From an uncultured Roseburia sp. (GTDB taxonomy: Bacteria > Bacillota > Clostridia > Lachnospirales > Lachnospiraceae), in contig CANRSX010000016.1 of NCBI GenBank assembly GCA_947642555.1, positions 35,409 through 99,408 of the forward strand: 64,000 nucleotides of DNA, read 5' to 3'. Position numbers and translations under genes: made by a program. Shown in pieces: positions 16,744-24,307 of the stretch. Each line of letters starts with the position of its first letter. Position 1 is the stretch's first letter. The notes beneath the pieces were generated by a model. It did no database searches. It was not told the DNA's origin and saw nothing but the letters and a program-made list of their open reading frames with translations.

Positions 16744-18357
16744 TTAGTTCCATGAAAAATCCTTATACATATATTTCTGGGTCGGAACTGCTTTTACGCC
16801 CTTTAAGTTCGCATTGTAAACCACAGTCGACGCCTGGAAATACAGCGGTACAAAATATGCCTCGTCCGCAAGGATCTGATTTACCTTAATGTAGATCTCG
16901 TCGCGCTTTGCGGAATCCAGCTCTGTCCTGGCCTCATCCAGCAGCGCGTCGATCTCCGGGTTATTGATTCTGGATACGTTAAACGTACCGGTCGAGTGGA
17001 ACATATCGTAGTAAGCGCTGTCCGTATTTGCGATCTCCATCGGGTAGCCGCCGCGGCTGACGTCATAGCCGCCGTCCTCGAAGGTCGCCCACCAGGTACC
17101 GCTCTCCACCGGCTCAAGCTCTAAGGTAACGCCGACTGCCGAGAGCTGTGCCTGTAAGGTCTCGCCGAGCTTCGTGTTGTCCGTGGACTCACCATAATAG
17201 AAGGTCAGCACCAGATCCTCCGCTCCGGCTGCCGCCAGCAGCTCCTTCGCCTTCTCCGGGTCATAGGGATATGTGGTGACGTCCGTGGTATAACCTTCCT
17301 GCCCCTCTACCAGCGCCATGTCGCCAACATAACCGGTTCCCTCGGTAATCATGACGTTTAACGCCTCGCGGTCGATCGCGTAGGAGAGCGCCTGACGCAC
17401 CTCCTTCGGGATGCGGTTGCTGTTGAAATTCGTGTAGTAGAAGCTGTTGCCCACCGTGCTGTCGGTCGCCAGGTTCTCATTGCTCTGCGCCTGCTGGTAC
17501 GTCACTGCGGAGAGAGCCGTTCCGAAGGCCAGATCCGCCTCGCCGGTCTCTAATGCCACCAGCGCTGTATTTGTGTCTGCGATAAAGTTGAAGGTCAGGT
17601 TCTTAATGGACGGCGCGCCGTTCCAGTACTCCTCGTTCGCCTCCAGCTTCACATTCTGTCCTGCCGTCCAGCTGACAAATTTGTAAGCGCCGGTACCGAT
17701 GGGGTTGCGGCCAAACTCTTCCAGGTCAACACTGTTGAAGTAATCCGCGTCGATAATCTCGCAGTACCACAGCATGTTCAGGAAATTACCGTAAGCGTAT
17801 TTCAGATTGATCGTCACGGTATGATCGTCGACAATCTCACAGTCCTTAATGGCAAAGGACGCAAACTGCATCCAGGACTCCTCGGTAAAGCGGTCCACCG
17901 AAAGCTTCACATCCTCCGCGTCCATCACATCCCCGTTGTGGAACTTAATGCCCTCCTGAAGATGGAAGGTATAGCTCGTTCCGTCGTCGGATATATCCCA
18001 GCTGGAAGCCAGCATCGGCTGAACCTTTCCCTCCTCGTCAAGAGCCACCAGGCCGTCAAAAATATTGCTGCAGAAATTGATCTCCGCAACGGACGGAAGC
18101 GCCTGCGGATCCAGTGTGGAAAATTCCGCGCCGAGGATCACCGTGAGATCATCCCGGTCCACAGCGCCAGCATCGGCGCTGCCCGCGTCACTTCCGGTAT
18201 CGGCTCCGTCGTCACTCCCGGCGCTGCCGCCGGCCTCTGTGCCCGCCGCGCCCGATCCGCCAGCATCCTGCCCGCCGGACTGTTTGTCTCCGCCGCCGCA
18301 CGCGGTCAGCGACAGCGCCATGCCAAGCGTCAAAAGCAGTGCAATTGGTTTTTTCAT
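16744..18357 (-). CDS. Extracellular solute-binding lipoprotein of the peptide-type ABC importer (SBP family 5)
   Basis: 537 residues. Type II signal peptide with lipobox LTAC (Cys20), then a Gly/Asp/Ser-rich flexible linker to about residue 65. The SBP_bac_5 body starts with LTVILGAEFSTLDPQ and contains the typical YTFHLQEGIKFHNGDVMDAEDV stretch (seen as FHLQEGIKFHNGD) and a long C-terminal lobe ending with YVPLYF. Anchored outside the membrane, it captures a peptide, opine or other small solute for the OppBCDF-like importer. ATG follows AAAGGAGG. It is 15 bases downstream of the amidohydrolase gene. Confidence 0.93.
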   Translation of the reverse strand: MKKPIALLLTLGMALSLTACGGGDKQSGGQDAGGSGAAGTEAGGSAGSDDGADTGSDAGSADAGAVDRDDLTVILGAEFSTLDPQALPSVAEINFCSNIFDGLVALDEEGKVQPMLASSWDISDDGTSYTFHLQEGIKFHNGDVMDAEDVKLSVDRFTEESWMQFASFAIKDCEIVDDHTVTINLKYAYGNFLNMLWYCEIIDADYFNSVDLEEFGRNPIGTGAYKFVSWTAGQNVKLEANEEYWNGAPSIKNLTFNFIADTNTALVALETGEADLAFGTALSAVTYQQAQSNENLATDSTVGNSFYYTNFNSNRIPKEVRQALSYAIDREALNVMITEGTGYVGDMALVEGQEGYTTDVTTYPYDPEKAKELLAAAGAEDLVLTFYYGESTDNTKLGETLQAQLSAVGVTLELEPVESGTWWATFEDGGYDVSRGGYPMEIANTDSAYYDMFHSTGTFNVSRINNPEIDALLDEARTELDSAKRDEIYIKVNQILADEAYFVPLYFQASTVVYNANLKGVKAVPTQKYMYKDFSWN

Positions 18358-18372
18358 AATCGTTTCCTCCTT

Positions 18373-19608
18373 TTACATCAGCGCGATAATCTGATCGGCC
18401 GTGCGGTTTTTCACCCGCGCCAGCAGATCCTCGCACCAGGCTTTGTCATAATAACAGCCATCTTTTATCACAGCGAGATAAGATCTCGCATTGGATACAT
18501 TCTCCAGCGGATTCTTCGCCATCACCAGGATATCCGCGTCCATTCCTTCTTTTAACATCCCCACATGGTCCAGGATTCCCATGTTTCTCGCCCCGTTGAC
18601 CGTTCCGCACTGCAGCGCACGGTAAGGCGTAAAGCCGAAATAATTCACCAGATGCTCCAGCTCGTTATACACGGAAAATCCGCCTACCACACCCGGATTC
18701 GGCACGTCAGTCCCAAGCATCACGCGGTCGGAGTATTTGTTAAAGATCTTCTGCCGCTCGACTTCCTCCAAAAAATCGTACTCATCATAACGATGTTTGT
18801 CGATCCTCCACTGCGTCACCTTTTCCCAGTCCTTCTGCCAGTATGGATTCATGTACTCGCGCCCCGGCACCTGATTTAAGTCCCCGCGGATATGTACAAA
18901 ATTCTCGATGGTCAGCGCCACCTCCACGGTCGGGCAGGTCCACATCCCGGACTCCGCCAACATGATGATCTCCTCCTCATGCTTCGTATCCGGCAGGCAG
19001 CTGATATGCTCCAGCGAGTAGTAGCCGGATTTTGCCAGCTCCTCGAAGGTCACGAAACGGTTTCCATGTCCTACCACCGGGATCCCCAGCTCGTTCGCTG
19101 TGCGCATGATCTCAAAAAACGCATCCCGCGGGATATCCGGATAGGTCTTCACATACTGATAGCCGTCCCGGAAGCACTCCAGCACCGCCCGGTGTCCCTC
19201 CTCGGGCGTCGTCACGATCTTCGAGCCCGCCCAGTAGGTCACGCCGTCGGTCAGAGGGCCGGTGGAATACACGTGAGGACCCGGGCGGATACCCGCGTCG
19301 ATCTCGCGCACCCACTGCTGCGTCTCCAGAAAACCCCACATATTCCGGCAGGTCGTCACGCCGCAGGCGATCAGCATCTCCGTGATATCGTCGGAATCCA
19401 TATGGATATGACAGTCAAAGAGCCCCGGCATCAGGAACTTTCCGGTGCAGTCCCGCTCCGCCACATCCGAGATGTCAATGTGCGGCGCTATTTTGTATAT
19501 TTTGCCGTTTGCCACAAACAGATCCATCTCATAGAGCACCCGGTCGTTCTCCATGGTGATCAGATTCGCATTCCGCAGAATATACATGGAATCATCTTTT
19601 CGATACAT
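18373..19608 (-). CDS. Metal-dependent amidohydrolase (imidazolonepropionase/prolidase-like)
   Basis: 411 residues. Metal ligands of the amidohydrolase TIM barrel are visible: HxH in LFDCHIHMDSDD (about residue 65), a candidate carboxylated Lys in YVKTYPD, His in VVGHGNRF, His in LEHISC, and Asp in MLGTDVPNPG. Short beta-sandwich segments flank the barrel (ILRNANLITM and the C-terminal DADILVMAKNP). No export signal. It should hydrolyse an amide, cyclic amide or dipeptide-like bond. As first gene of the operon after marR, it is likely the first intracellular step on the imported compound. Start has GAGGGGAG 7 bases upstream. Confidence 0.85.
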   Translation of the reverse strand: MYRKDDSMYILRNANLITMENDRVLYEMDLFVANGKIYKIAPHIDISDVAERDCTGKFLMPGLFDCHIHMDSDDITEMLIACGVTTCRNMWGFLETQQWVREIDAGIRPGPHVYSTGPLTDGVTYWAGSKIVTTPEEGHRAVLECFRDGYQYVKTYPDIPRDAFFEIMRTANELGIPVVGHGNRFVTFEELAKSGYYSLEHISCLPDTKHEEEIIMLAESGMWTCPTVEVALTIENFVHIRGDLNQVPGREYMNPYWQKDWEKVTQWRIDKHRYDEYDFLEEVERQKIFNKYSDRVMLGTDVPNPGVVGGFSVYNELEHLVNYFGFTPYRALQCGTVNGARNMGILDHVGMLKEGMDADILVMAKNPLENVSNARSYLAVIKDGCYYDKAWCEDLLARVKNRTADQIIALM

Positions 19609-19722
19609 AACATCACTCCCCTCGTTTTACCAGACAGCCGCTTTGATCCGATGCGTGTTCGGATGCGACGGTGAATTTGCGATTCAGCAGTTTTTCGTTT
19701 TTAAATACTACAAATATAGTTC

Positions 19723-19796
19723 TATTGTGTCAGACAATATGATTTCACAGGTTCGCTTTTATAAAATTTTCACTGTCAAAGCACCCGTGAAATCAT
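19723..19796 (-). promoter_or_regulatory. Inverted repeats in the operon control region, candidate MarR operators
   Basis: Two separate perfect inverted repeats occupy the 210-base gap after marR. TATTGT-5-ACAATA covers 19723-19739, and ATGATTTCAC (19739-19748) faces GTGAAATCAT (19787-19796). The latter pair brackets a minus-strand TTGACA (19779-19774). The rest of the gap (19609-19722) shows nothing clear beyond an AT-rich stretch. These are the best candidates for binding of the MarR-family protein encoded just upstream. Confidence 0.5.
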
Positions 19797-19818
19797 CCTT
19801 CCGGATCACAGAAACGCC

Positions 19819-20271
19819 TTACTTCAGATACTCCTTCAGGTAATTCGTGTAATGCTCGATGAATTCGAGGATCGCTCTCTGCTCGTCTTCCGTGTAGTAA
19901 TGAAAATACTCGTAGGTCATCGGACTGGTGCGCTCGTGGAACTGGTAATGTCCCTCGTATGCACGCTCCCCCAGCTCCGTCAGCCTGTAGAATACCACCT
20001 TGCGGTTGTTCTCATTGTGATAGCTGGTCAGAAGACCAGAGGTCTCCAGCCGGTGCGTCATCTTGGAAAACGTACCCTTGCGAAGTCCCACCTTCTCCGC
20101 CAGCTCGGAAGCATTCAGATCCGGATGATTATGTACTGCCTCCAGCAGATGAACCTCCCGCGCGGACATCACAATCCCGCAGCCGTAGTCCCTGCGCTTC
20201 TCATCGACGATGTCGCTGTAGTTGCACAGCTGAACCATGGCCTCGTCCATCTGCTTGATAAAATTATCCAT
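19819..20271 (-). CDS. MarR-family transcriptional regulator
   Basis: 150 residues with the winged-helix core: HLLEAVHNHPDLNASELAEKVGLRKGTFSKMTHRLE as the helix-turn-helix (ELAEKVGLRKGTFSKMT) and a wing ending NNRKVVFYRLTELG. Flanking helices give the dimer. It is the first gene before the ten-gene transport/reductase operon on the same strand and likely represses it until a substrate binds. It has its own promoter (20331-20303). Confidence 0.9.
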   Translation of the reverse strand: MDNFIKQMDEAMVQLCNYSDIVDEKRRDYGCGIVMSAREVHLLEAVHNHPDLNASELAEKVGLRKGTFSKMTHRLETSGLLTSYHNENNRKVVFYRLTELGERAYEGHYQFHERTSPMTYEYFHYYTEDEQRAILEFIEHYTNYLKEYLK

Positions 20272-20302
20272 GCCATCACCCTGCTGCTTTCTAGTTTATA
20301 GC

Positions 20303-20331
20303 ACTATACCACTTTAACATGTCAAAGTCAA
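20303..20331 (-). promoter_or_regulatory. Sigma-A promoter of marR
   Basis: On the minus strand TTGACT (20331-20326), 17-bp spacer, TATAGT (20308-20303). The spacer itself contains TTGACA. Confidence 0.7.
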
Positions 20332-20343
20332 TAGTTTCCAAAG

Positions 20344-20382
20344 AAAAAGTTTCCGAAGAAACTATTTCTTCGGAAACTTTTT
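20344..20382. terminator. Perfect 18-bp bidirectional terminator hairpin
   Basis: The arms 20344-20361 and 20365-20382 are exact inverted copies around a 3-base CTA loop, beginning AAAAAG and ending CTTTTT. It overlaps the stop codon of the TOPRIM-like gene and isolates it from marR. Confidence 0.85.
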
Positions 20383-21013
20383 ATAACAGGCCTTTTTCCA
20401 GCAGCATCCTCCGTATCCGTTTTATCGCGCCTGTCAGACTATCCGAATTCACACATGCCTCATCAATATTCCAAATCTCGTCGATATATTTTCCCCATAT
20501 CGAGTTATATGTAGAAGGTTTTTTCCCGGGTCGTTCAAAAGAAAGCGCATTTCTTATCGAGACCGACTTTGATAATGGTGCTATCTCTGTCAGTATATAC
20601 AGACTTGTTTTATAAGGAATATGATCTGAAATTTCTTTATCCACCCTGTGTTTTGAAGGAATCATATCAATCGGTATCCCAAAATATTCCGCCATACCTG
20701 TTCTGTCAGCCAGCAGCCAGGATTCCGCTTCATCAACAGCAAAATTGATCGCGGCATAATCAACATTTCTCTCTTTCTGCAGATACCGGTTCAGAAGATC
20801 TATGATACAGTTGTCATCCGAATCAAAAACCCCCACTACCGGATATTTCTTTGCAAAATTAAGCATTGTCCCAAGTGACTCAAGGGCCCGTGTACCATGC
20901 ACGCGGAACGTCAGATCTTCAAATTCAGGTTCAGTCTCAGGCAGACAAAATCTGACCAGACGTTTTGCAATCTGTTTTGTCACAAAATCTTCCCCGCCAA
21001 TATATATGGTCAT
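20381..21013 (-). CDS. TOPRIM/DUF4276-like protein paired with an AAA ATPase (putative defence effector)
   Basis: 210 residues from ATG 21013, with GGGAGG 5 bases upstream and only 13 bases after the ATPase stop. The N-terminus TIYIGGEDFVTKQIAK supplies a Glu, and VVGVFDSDDN supplies the Asp-x-Asp type acidic motif expected of a TOPRIM metal site. A later AVDEAESWLLADR resembles the motif in DUF4276/RloB-like proteins. In known defence pairs (AbiL-, PARIS- and OLD-like), such a nuclease-like partner works with an ABC-type ATPase. Family assignment is by motif memory and could be a sister family. Confidence 0.6.
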   Translation of the reverse strand: MTIYIGGEDFVTKQIAKRLVRFCLPETEPEFEDLTFRVHGTRALESLGTMLNFAKKYPVVGVFDSDDNCIIDLLNRYLQKERNVDYAAINFAVDEAESWLLADRTGMAEYFGIPIDMIPSKHRVDKEISDHIPYKTSLYILTEIAPLSKSVSIRNALSFERPGKKPSTYNSIWGKYIDEIWNIDEACVNSDSLTGAIKRIRRMLLEKGLL

Positions 21014-21026
21014 TCTGCCTCCCGAT

Positions 21027-22253
21027 CTATAAAAAGTCAAATAGCGACAATTGTCCATCCATGATTCCTTTCGGTGTAACTTTGGGAATCACTGCATCCG
21101 CCGGCGTATACCCTGCTTCGATTTTTGCTCTTACAGCGTCACTCGAACTGGCCTTTTCTATCGTTGTTCCCTCTTTTCCTGGCTCAAGTATCATAATTTC
21201 ATCCAGATCAATCGTATCTGTATCCAGAAGATCATAACTATGGGATGAAATTATAACCTGACGATTTTTGGCAATATTACTTTTCTGGGCATTTGCAATA
21301 AACATCGGCAACTGTTTCACTATTTCGGAATGCAGATACAATTCCGGTTCCTCCAGCAGCAGAACCCCTGATCCGTCTAAAATTGCCCATATGATTCCCA
21401 GCAGTCTCAACGTGCCGTCTGAGAACTGATCTTCTCTTTGGTATGCTTCCTGCGGTCTGAAATGTTCGTATTTTACCTGCAGATGCGGCCGGCCATTTTC
21501 ATCCTGCTTAAATTCCAGATTTGAGAACTGCGGTACGGCCATTTTTAAAATCTTATTTATTATTTTCAGCCTGGAATCCCTTTTTCTTGCCGAAGTCGCC
21601 GATATACTTTCCAGCAGGTTTCTCCCATAAAAATCCTCCGTAGCTGCAGAAGGTAAAAATGAATCCGTCTCCCGTATCAGCTGCGGTATAATGTTTACAT
21701 ATGAAATCTCTTTAAAGCAATCATACAGCACCCGGTATTCACCATTCATCGCCGGCTGCTCTAAAAAGGTAAACTGATTTGACAGATAATCTCCGGCAGC
21801 ATATTTTCTGTCCAGCAATATTTTATCCTGACATGTGATTCGTTCCAGCCGGATATTAATGTCCCTGTTTTCCTGTTTTCCTGCCGCCGAATTAAACTGC
21901 AGCTGGTATGTCCACTCAACAGCGCCATCCTTTTTTTCATCTGTCAGACGTACAAATATCTCGATATAATTCTGGCTTCTGGCATTCAGATACCTTAATT
22001 TCTTTATTCCTCCCCGGGCATTGACTGCTTTTTGCAGACCATCTACTGTAACATCCTTTAAAAAGCGAAAGACATCCAGAAGATTCGATTTTCCGGCTGC
22101 GTTTGCTCCTATTATAAATGTTCTGTTTGTGAGTTCAAAATCAGCATTCCCAAAATTTCTCCAGTTTTTCAGCCCTAACTCCCGAATTTTCAATGCGGTA
22201 TCCTCCCCCGTTTTTACTAAAAGCATCGTAACATATTCCGCTGAAAATTTCAA
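21027..22253 (-). CDS. AAA/ABC-type ATPase (RecF/OLD-like), putative defence sensor
   Basis: 408 residues if TTG 22253 is used (GGAAG about 8 bases upstream). ATG 22226 is an alternative and gives 399. Walker A is IIGANAAGKSNLLD near residue 45-55. The signature-like FSDGTLRLLGIIWAIL is followed by Walker B LLLEEPELYLH and a switch VIISSHSYDLLD. This order is typical of AAA_21/AAA_15 SMC-like ATPases. A long middle insertion gives the coiled or helical arm. It forms an operon with the TOPRIM-like gene. Lower GC than the neighbouring metabolic operon supports transfer. Confidence 0.8.
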   Translation of the reverse strand: MKFSAEYVTMLLVKTGEDTALKIRELGLKNWRNFGNADFELTNRTFIIGANAAGKSNLLDVFRFLKDVTVDGLQKAVNARGGIKKLRYLNARSQNYIEIFVRLTDEKKDGAVEWTYQLQFNSAAGKQENRDINIRLERITCQDKILLDRKYAAGDYLSNQFTFLEQPAMNGEYRVLYDCFKEISYVNIIPQLIRETDSFLPSAATEDFYGRNLLESISATSARKRDSRLKIINKILKMAVPQFSNLEFKQDENGRPHLQVKYEHFRPQEAYQREDQFSDGTLRLLGIIWAILDGSGVLLLEEPELYLHSEIVKQLPMFIANAQKSNIAKNRQVIISSHSYDLLDTDTIDLDEIMILEPGKEGTTIEKASSSDAVRAKIEAGYTPADAVIPKVTPKGIMDGQLSLFDFL

Positions 22254-22275
22254 ATGCTATGCTTCCTGCAGCAGA

Positions 22276-22380
22276 TCAGCCGCCACTTTCAAACGGAAGG
22301 CCATGGAGCGATTCCGCCCCGGATGCTGTCATGAGAATCTCGTTTTCCAGCCGCACGCCGAATCTGCCAAAAAATAATAA
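22276..22380 (-). pseudogene. C-terminal remnant of an M24 (Xaa-Pro aminopeptidase-like) gene
   Basis: Reading the minus strand to TGA at 22276-22278 gives a tail with FGRFGVRLENEILM followed by a short Ala-Ser-Gly-Ala-Glu segment. This matches how Xaa-Pro aminopeptidases end (GxRIED...VLVT type). There is no upstream M24 domain: the frame runs into unrelated sequence. It lies directly upstream of the ATPase gene start and suggests the defence pair or a deletion displaced the rest of the gene. Confidence 0.5.
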
Positions 22381-22425
22381 ATGTGCCCCGGATAATGGAA
22401 ATCAGCAGCAGAATCCCGTTCTTCC

Positions 22426-22454
22426 TTGACAAATCCGTGGCATTCCCTTAAACT
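22426..22454 (+). promoter_or_regulatory. Sigma-A promoter for the 111-residue gene
   Basis: TTGACA (22426-22431), 17-bp spacer, TAAACT (22449-22454), ending 36 bases before the start codon. Confidence 0.65.
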
Positions 22455-22490
22455 TTTATCAGTTTAATCCATATAAAGGGGGACACGATT

Positions 22491-22826
22491 ATGGGAATTG
22501 ACTGGGAAGAGATTCTGGGCGCAGAGGGCGATGAGCTGGCGGATGCATATGAAGCCCGTATCGAAGAAGAAGAGCGGGCGTCCTCGCCTCGTCCGGTAAC
22601 TCTGACAGATTATTGTACGGGTATCTGGCAGGGGAGAAATATCCGATTCAAAAAAATATTCAGCAATCATACATTTACAGCTGAGGAATGTGAGAAACTG
22701 CTGAAGGGGGAAGTAATCTCCTTTTCCGCTGTCAGTAAAAAAGGAAAACTGTATACGGCAAAGGGTAAACTGGCGGATTTAAATTATAATGGTCACAATT
22801 ATGTCGGCTTTAAATTTGTCGATTAA
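22491..22826 (+). CDS. Small acidic protein with a topoisomerase-type C-terminal repeat
   Basis: 111 residues; ATG has AAAGGGGGA 7 bases upstream. The first 40 residues are acidic and helical (WEEILGAEGDEL...EEEER). The remainder reads IRFKKIFSNHTFTAEECEKLLKGE, then KKGKLYTAKGKLADLNYNGHNYVGFKF, seen as FSNHTFTAEE plus KKGKLYTAKG. This resembles the short repeated module at the end of TopB-like topoisomerases and proteins of integrative elements (DUF3945-like). Function unknown. It has its own promoter and stands alone between the defence-like pair and spoIIID. Confidence 0.7.
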   Translation: MGIDWEEILGAEGDELADAYEARIEEEERASSPRPVTLTDYCTGIWQGRNIRFKKIFSNHTFTAEECEKLLKGEVISFSAVSKKGKLYTAKGKLADLNYNGHNYVGFKFVD

Positions 22827-22856
22827 GCGGGCGCGTCAGAAGGCTTTCCTTACACG

Positions 22857-22896
22857 AAAAAACGGCAGCACCCTGGCTCCTCCCCAGAATGCTGCC
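22857..22896 (-). terminator. Terminator of spoIIID
   Basis: GGCAGCA (22864-22870) pairs with TGCTGCC (22890-22896). On the minus strand a TTTTTT run follows one base later. A second T-run on the plus strand (after 22908) may let it serve the upstream plus-strand gene as well. Confidence 0.65.
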
Positions 22897-22925
22897 GCCC
22901 ATCTGTCTCTTTTTTGTTCCGCCGC

Positions 22926-23186
22926 CTACACCGCCGGCTGCTGATGCAGATATTTTTCCTTCGTCGCCATCCCGCCCCGGATATGACGCTCGGATTTGTT
23001 CACGTCAAGTACTTTTCTCGTCTCCGCAGCAAGCGATGGATTGACCTGCGCAAGGCGTTCTGTGACATCTTTATGTACCGTGCTTTTACTTATCCCGAAA
23101 TGCTTCGCAGCCTGCCGGACCGTGGTATTGTTCTCGATAATATATCTTGCAATCTCCATCGCTCTTTCTTCAATATAACCTTTCAA
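22926..23186 (-). CDS. spoIIID: Sporulation transcriptional regulator SpoIIID
   Basis: 86 residues, the normal length. The start is TTG 23186 with GGGG 7 bases upstream. N-terminal YIEERAMEIARYIIEN and the helix-turn-helix TTVRQAAKHFGISKSTVHKDV are near-invariant in the family, and the basic tail (KSERHIRGGMATKEKYL) also matches. SpoIIID acts in the mother cell after engulfment starts, switching sigma-E genes on or off and helping to turn on sigma-K. A very good sigma-E promoter lies at 23242-23216. This gene is firm evidence that the host makes endospores. Confidence 0.97.
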   Translation of the reverse strand: MKGYIEERAMEIARYIIENNTTVRQAAKHFGISKSTVHKDVTERLAQVNPSLAAETRKVLDVNKSERHIRGGMATKEKYLHQQPAV

Positions 23187-23215
23187 AAGAAATCCCCTGC
23201 ACTACTTGTTTTTAC

Positions 23216-23242
23216 ATTGTATGCAGAGGAATCCCTGAATAT
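23216..23242 (-). promoter_or_regulatory. Sigma-E type promoter of spoIIID
   Basis: On the minus strand ATATT (23242-23238), 14 bases, then CATACAAT (23223-23216). This is the consensus -10 of mother-cell sigma-E with the right spacing. The rest of the gap up to 23342 shows no other feature. Confidence 0.75.
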
Positions 23243-23342
23243 GTCTTCCGGTTCTGAGGCCGGAAGGGACAGCATTTACATCGGTTCCCGGAATCTCTCT
23301 ATCCTGCACTGATGCTTTCTTTTTCCCGCCGGGGCCTCCCTG

Positions 23343-24149
23343 TCATCTGCCCTCCGTAAATCTCTCCGCCCGATCCTCGAACTCCTCCGCCCAGCCGTCC
23401 ATCTTCTCCTCGTACGCGCGCTCAGCTTCCGCAAGCCCTGCCTCCACCTCCGGCGAAAATTCCTCCGTATACAGATTGCCCATAAACGCATTGACGAAGG
23501 CGTCGCTGATGTGAAGCTTCCAGGCCCCGTCCTCCTCCCAGGCCTCCACCGCAATCTCCATCGTGCAGGTTTCTTTCGGATCCTGCTCCTCCACGATGGC
23601 GAGCAGCGCATCCATCCCGCTTGCAAGATCCCTGATCTCCCCGACCAGCTCCCGGATTCCCAGGCCGTCGCTTTCCGACATCTGTCGCGTCAGATAAATC
23701 ATATATTCGCCCATCACATCCGTCATATCCGTGTTTGTGATGGAAAGATCTACAAAGACGCCGTCCTTCTCCTCCCTCACCCCGGTAATTTCCCAGGACA
23801 GATGCTCTAAGATCCTTTCATTCAGCTCCCGGCTGGCCTCGTACCGTTTTCCCTTTCTTCTTCCCCCGAGCAGCTCGTTGAAGGTCCGGTATTCCGTTTC
23901 GGTGGGCATCCCGATCCAGTTGTGATGCGTGCACACATAGTTGTCCGTGTACGCGTTGAAGGTCTCAAGATCCAGCGCCTGCAGGCTTCCCATCACATAC
24001 TCCGCGGCCTCCTCCGGCGAATCCGCCGGTTCTCCCGCCGCTCTTTTTCCGCAGCCGCCGGCAAACGCCAGCCCGGTCAGTGCCAGCCCGGTCAGCATCC
24101 ATAGCGCTGTGCGTTTTTGTGTTGTCTTTTTTACAGTCATAGTTTCCAT
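23343..24149 (-). CDS. Putative lipoprotein of unknown function
   Basis: 268 residues. Basic N-terminus, hydrophobic helix, then lipobox LAFAGGC with Cys about residue 33, so it is likely anchored outside the membrane. The body starts with SPEEAAEYVMGSLQALDLETFNAY, a pattern seen in clostridial lipoproteins with an NTF2-like or DUF5105-like fold, and is acidic throughout with a charged helical tail. Start has AGGAGG 8 bases upstream. It has its own promoter (24240-24212) and is separated from the upstream two-component genes by a terminator. Confidence 0.75.
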   Translation of the reverse strand: METMTVKKTTQKRTALWMLTGLALTGLAFAGGCGKRAAGEPADSPEEAAEYVMGSLQALDLETFNAYTDNYVCTHHNWIGMPTETEYRTFNELLGGRRKGKRYEASRELNERILEHLSWEITGVREEKDGVFVDLSITNTDMTDVMGEYMIYLTRQMSESDGLGIRELVGEIRDLASGMDALLAIVEEQDPKETCTMEIAVEAWEEDGAWKLHISDAFVNAFMGNLYTEEFSPEVEAGLAEAERAYEEKMDGWAEEFEDRAERFTEGR

Positions 24150-24211
24150 TCTACATGCCTCCTCTTCTCCCTGTCATCGCGGTTTCCTCTGCGTCCGAAT
24201 CGTACACCCGT

Positions 24212-24240
24212 ATTATAAAAAGAGACGGCCGCACCGGCAA
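24212..24240 (-). promoter_or_regulatory. Sigma-A promoter of the lipoprotein gene
   Basis: Minus strand TTGCCG (24240-24235), 17-bp spacer, TATAAT (24217-24212). Confidence 0.6.
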
Positions 24241-24271
24241 GATGCCCGGCACGAATCGACGCTCTGACAGC

Positions 24272-24295
24272 AAAAAACGGCGGTCAGTACCGCCG
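24272..24295 (-). terminator. Terminator of the AgrC/AgrA-like operon
   Basis: CGGCGGT (24278-24284), CAGT loop, ACCGCCG (24289-24295). On the minus strand it is followed at once by TTTTTT (24277-24272). Confidence 0.8.
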
Positions 24296-24307
24296 CCGTT
24301 TCTGTCA

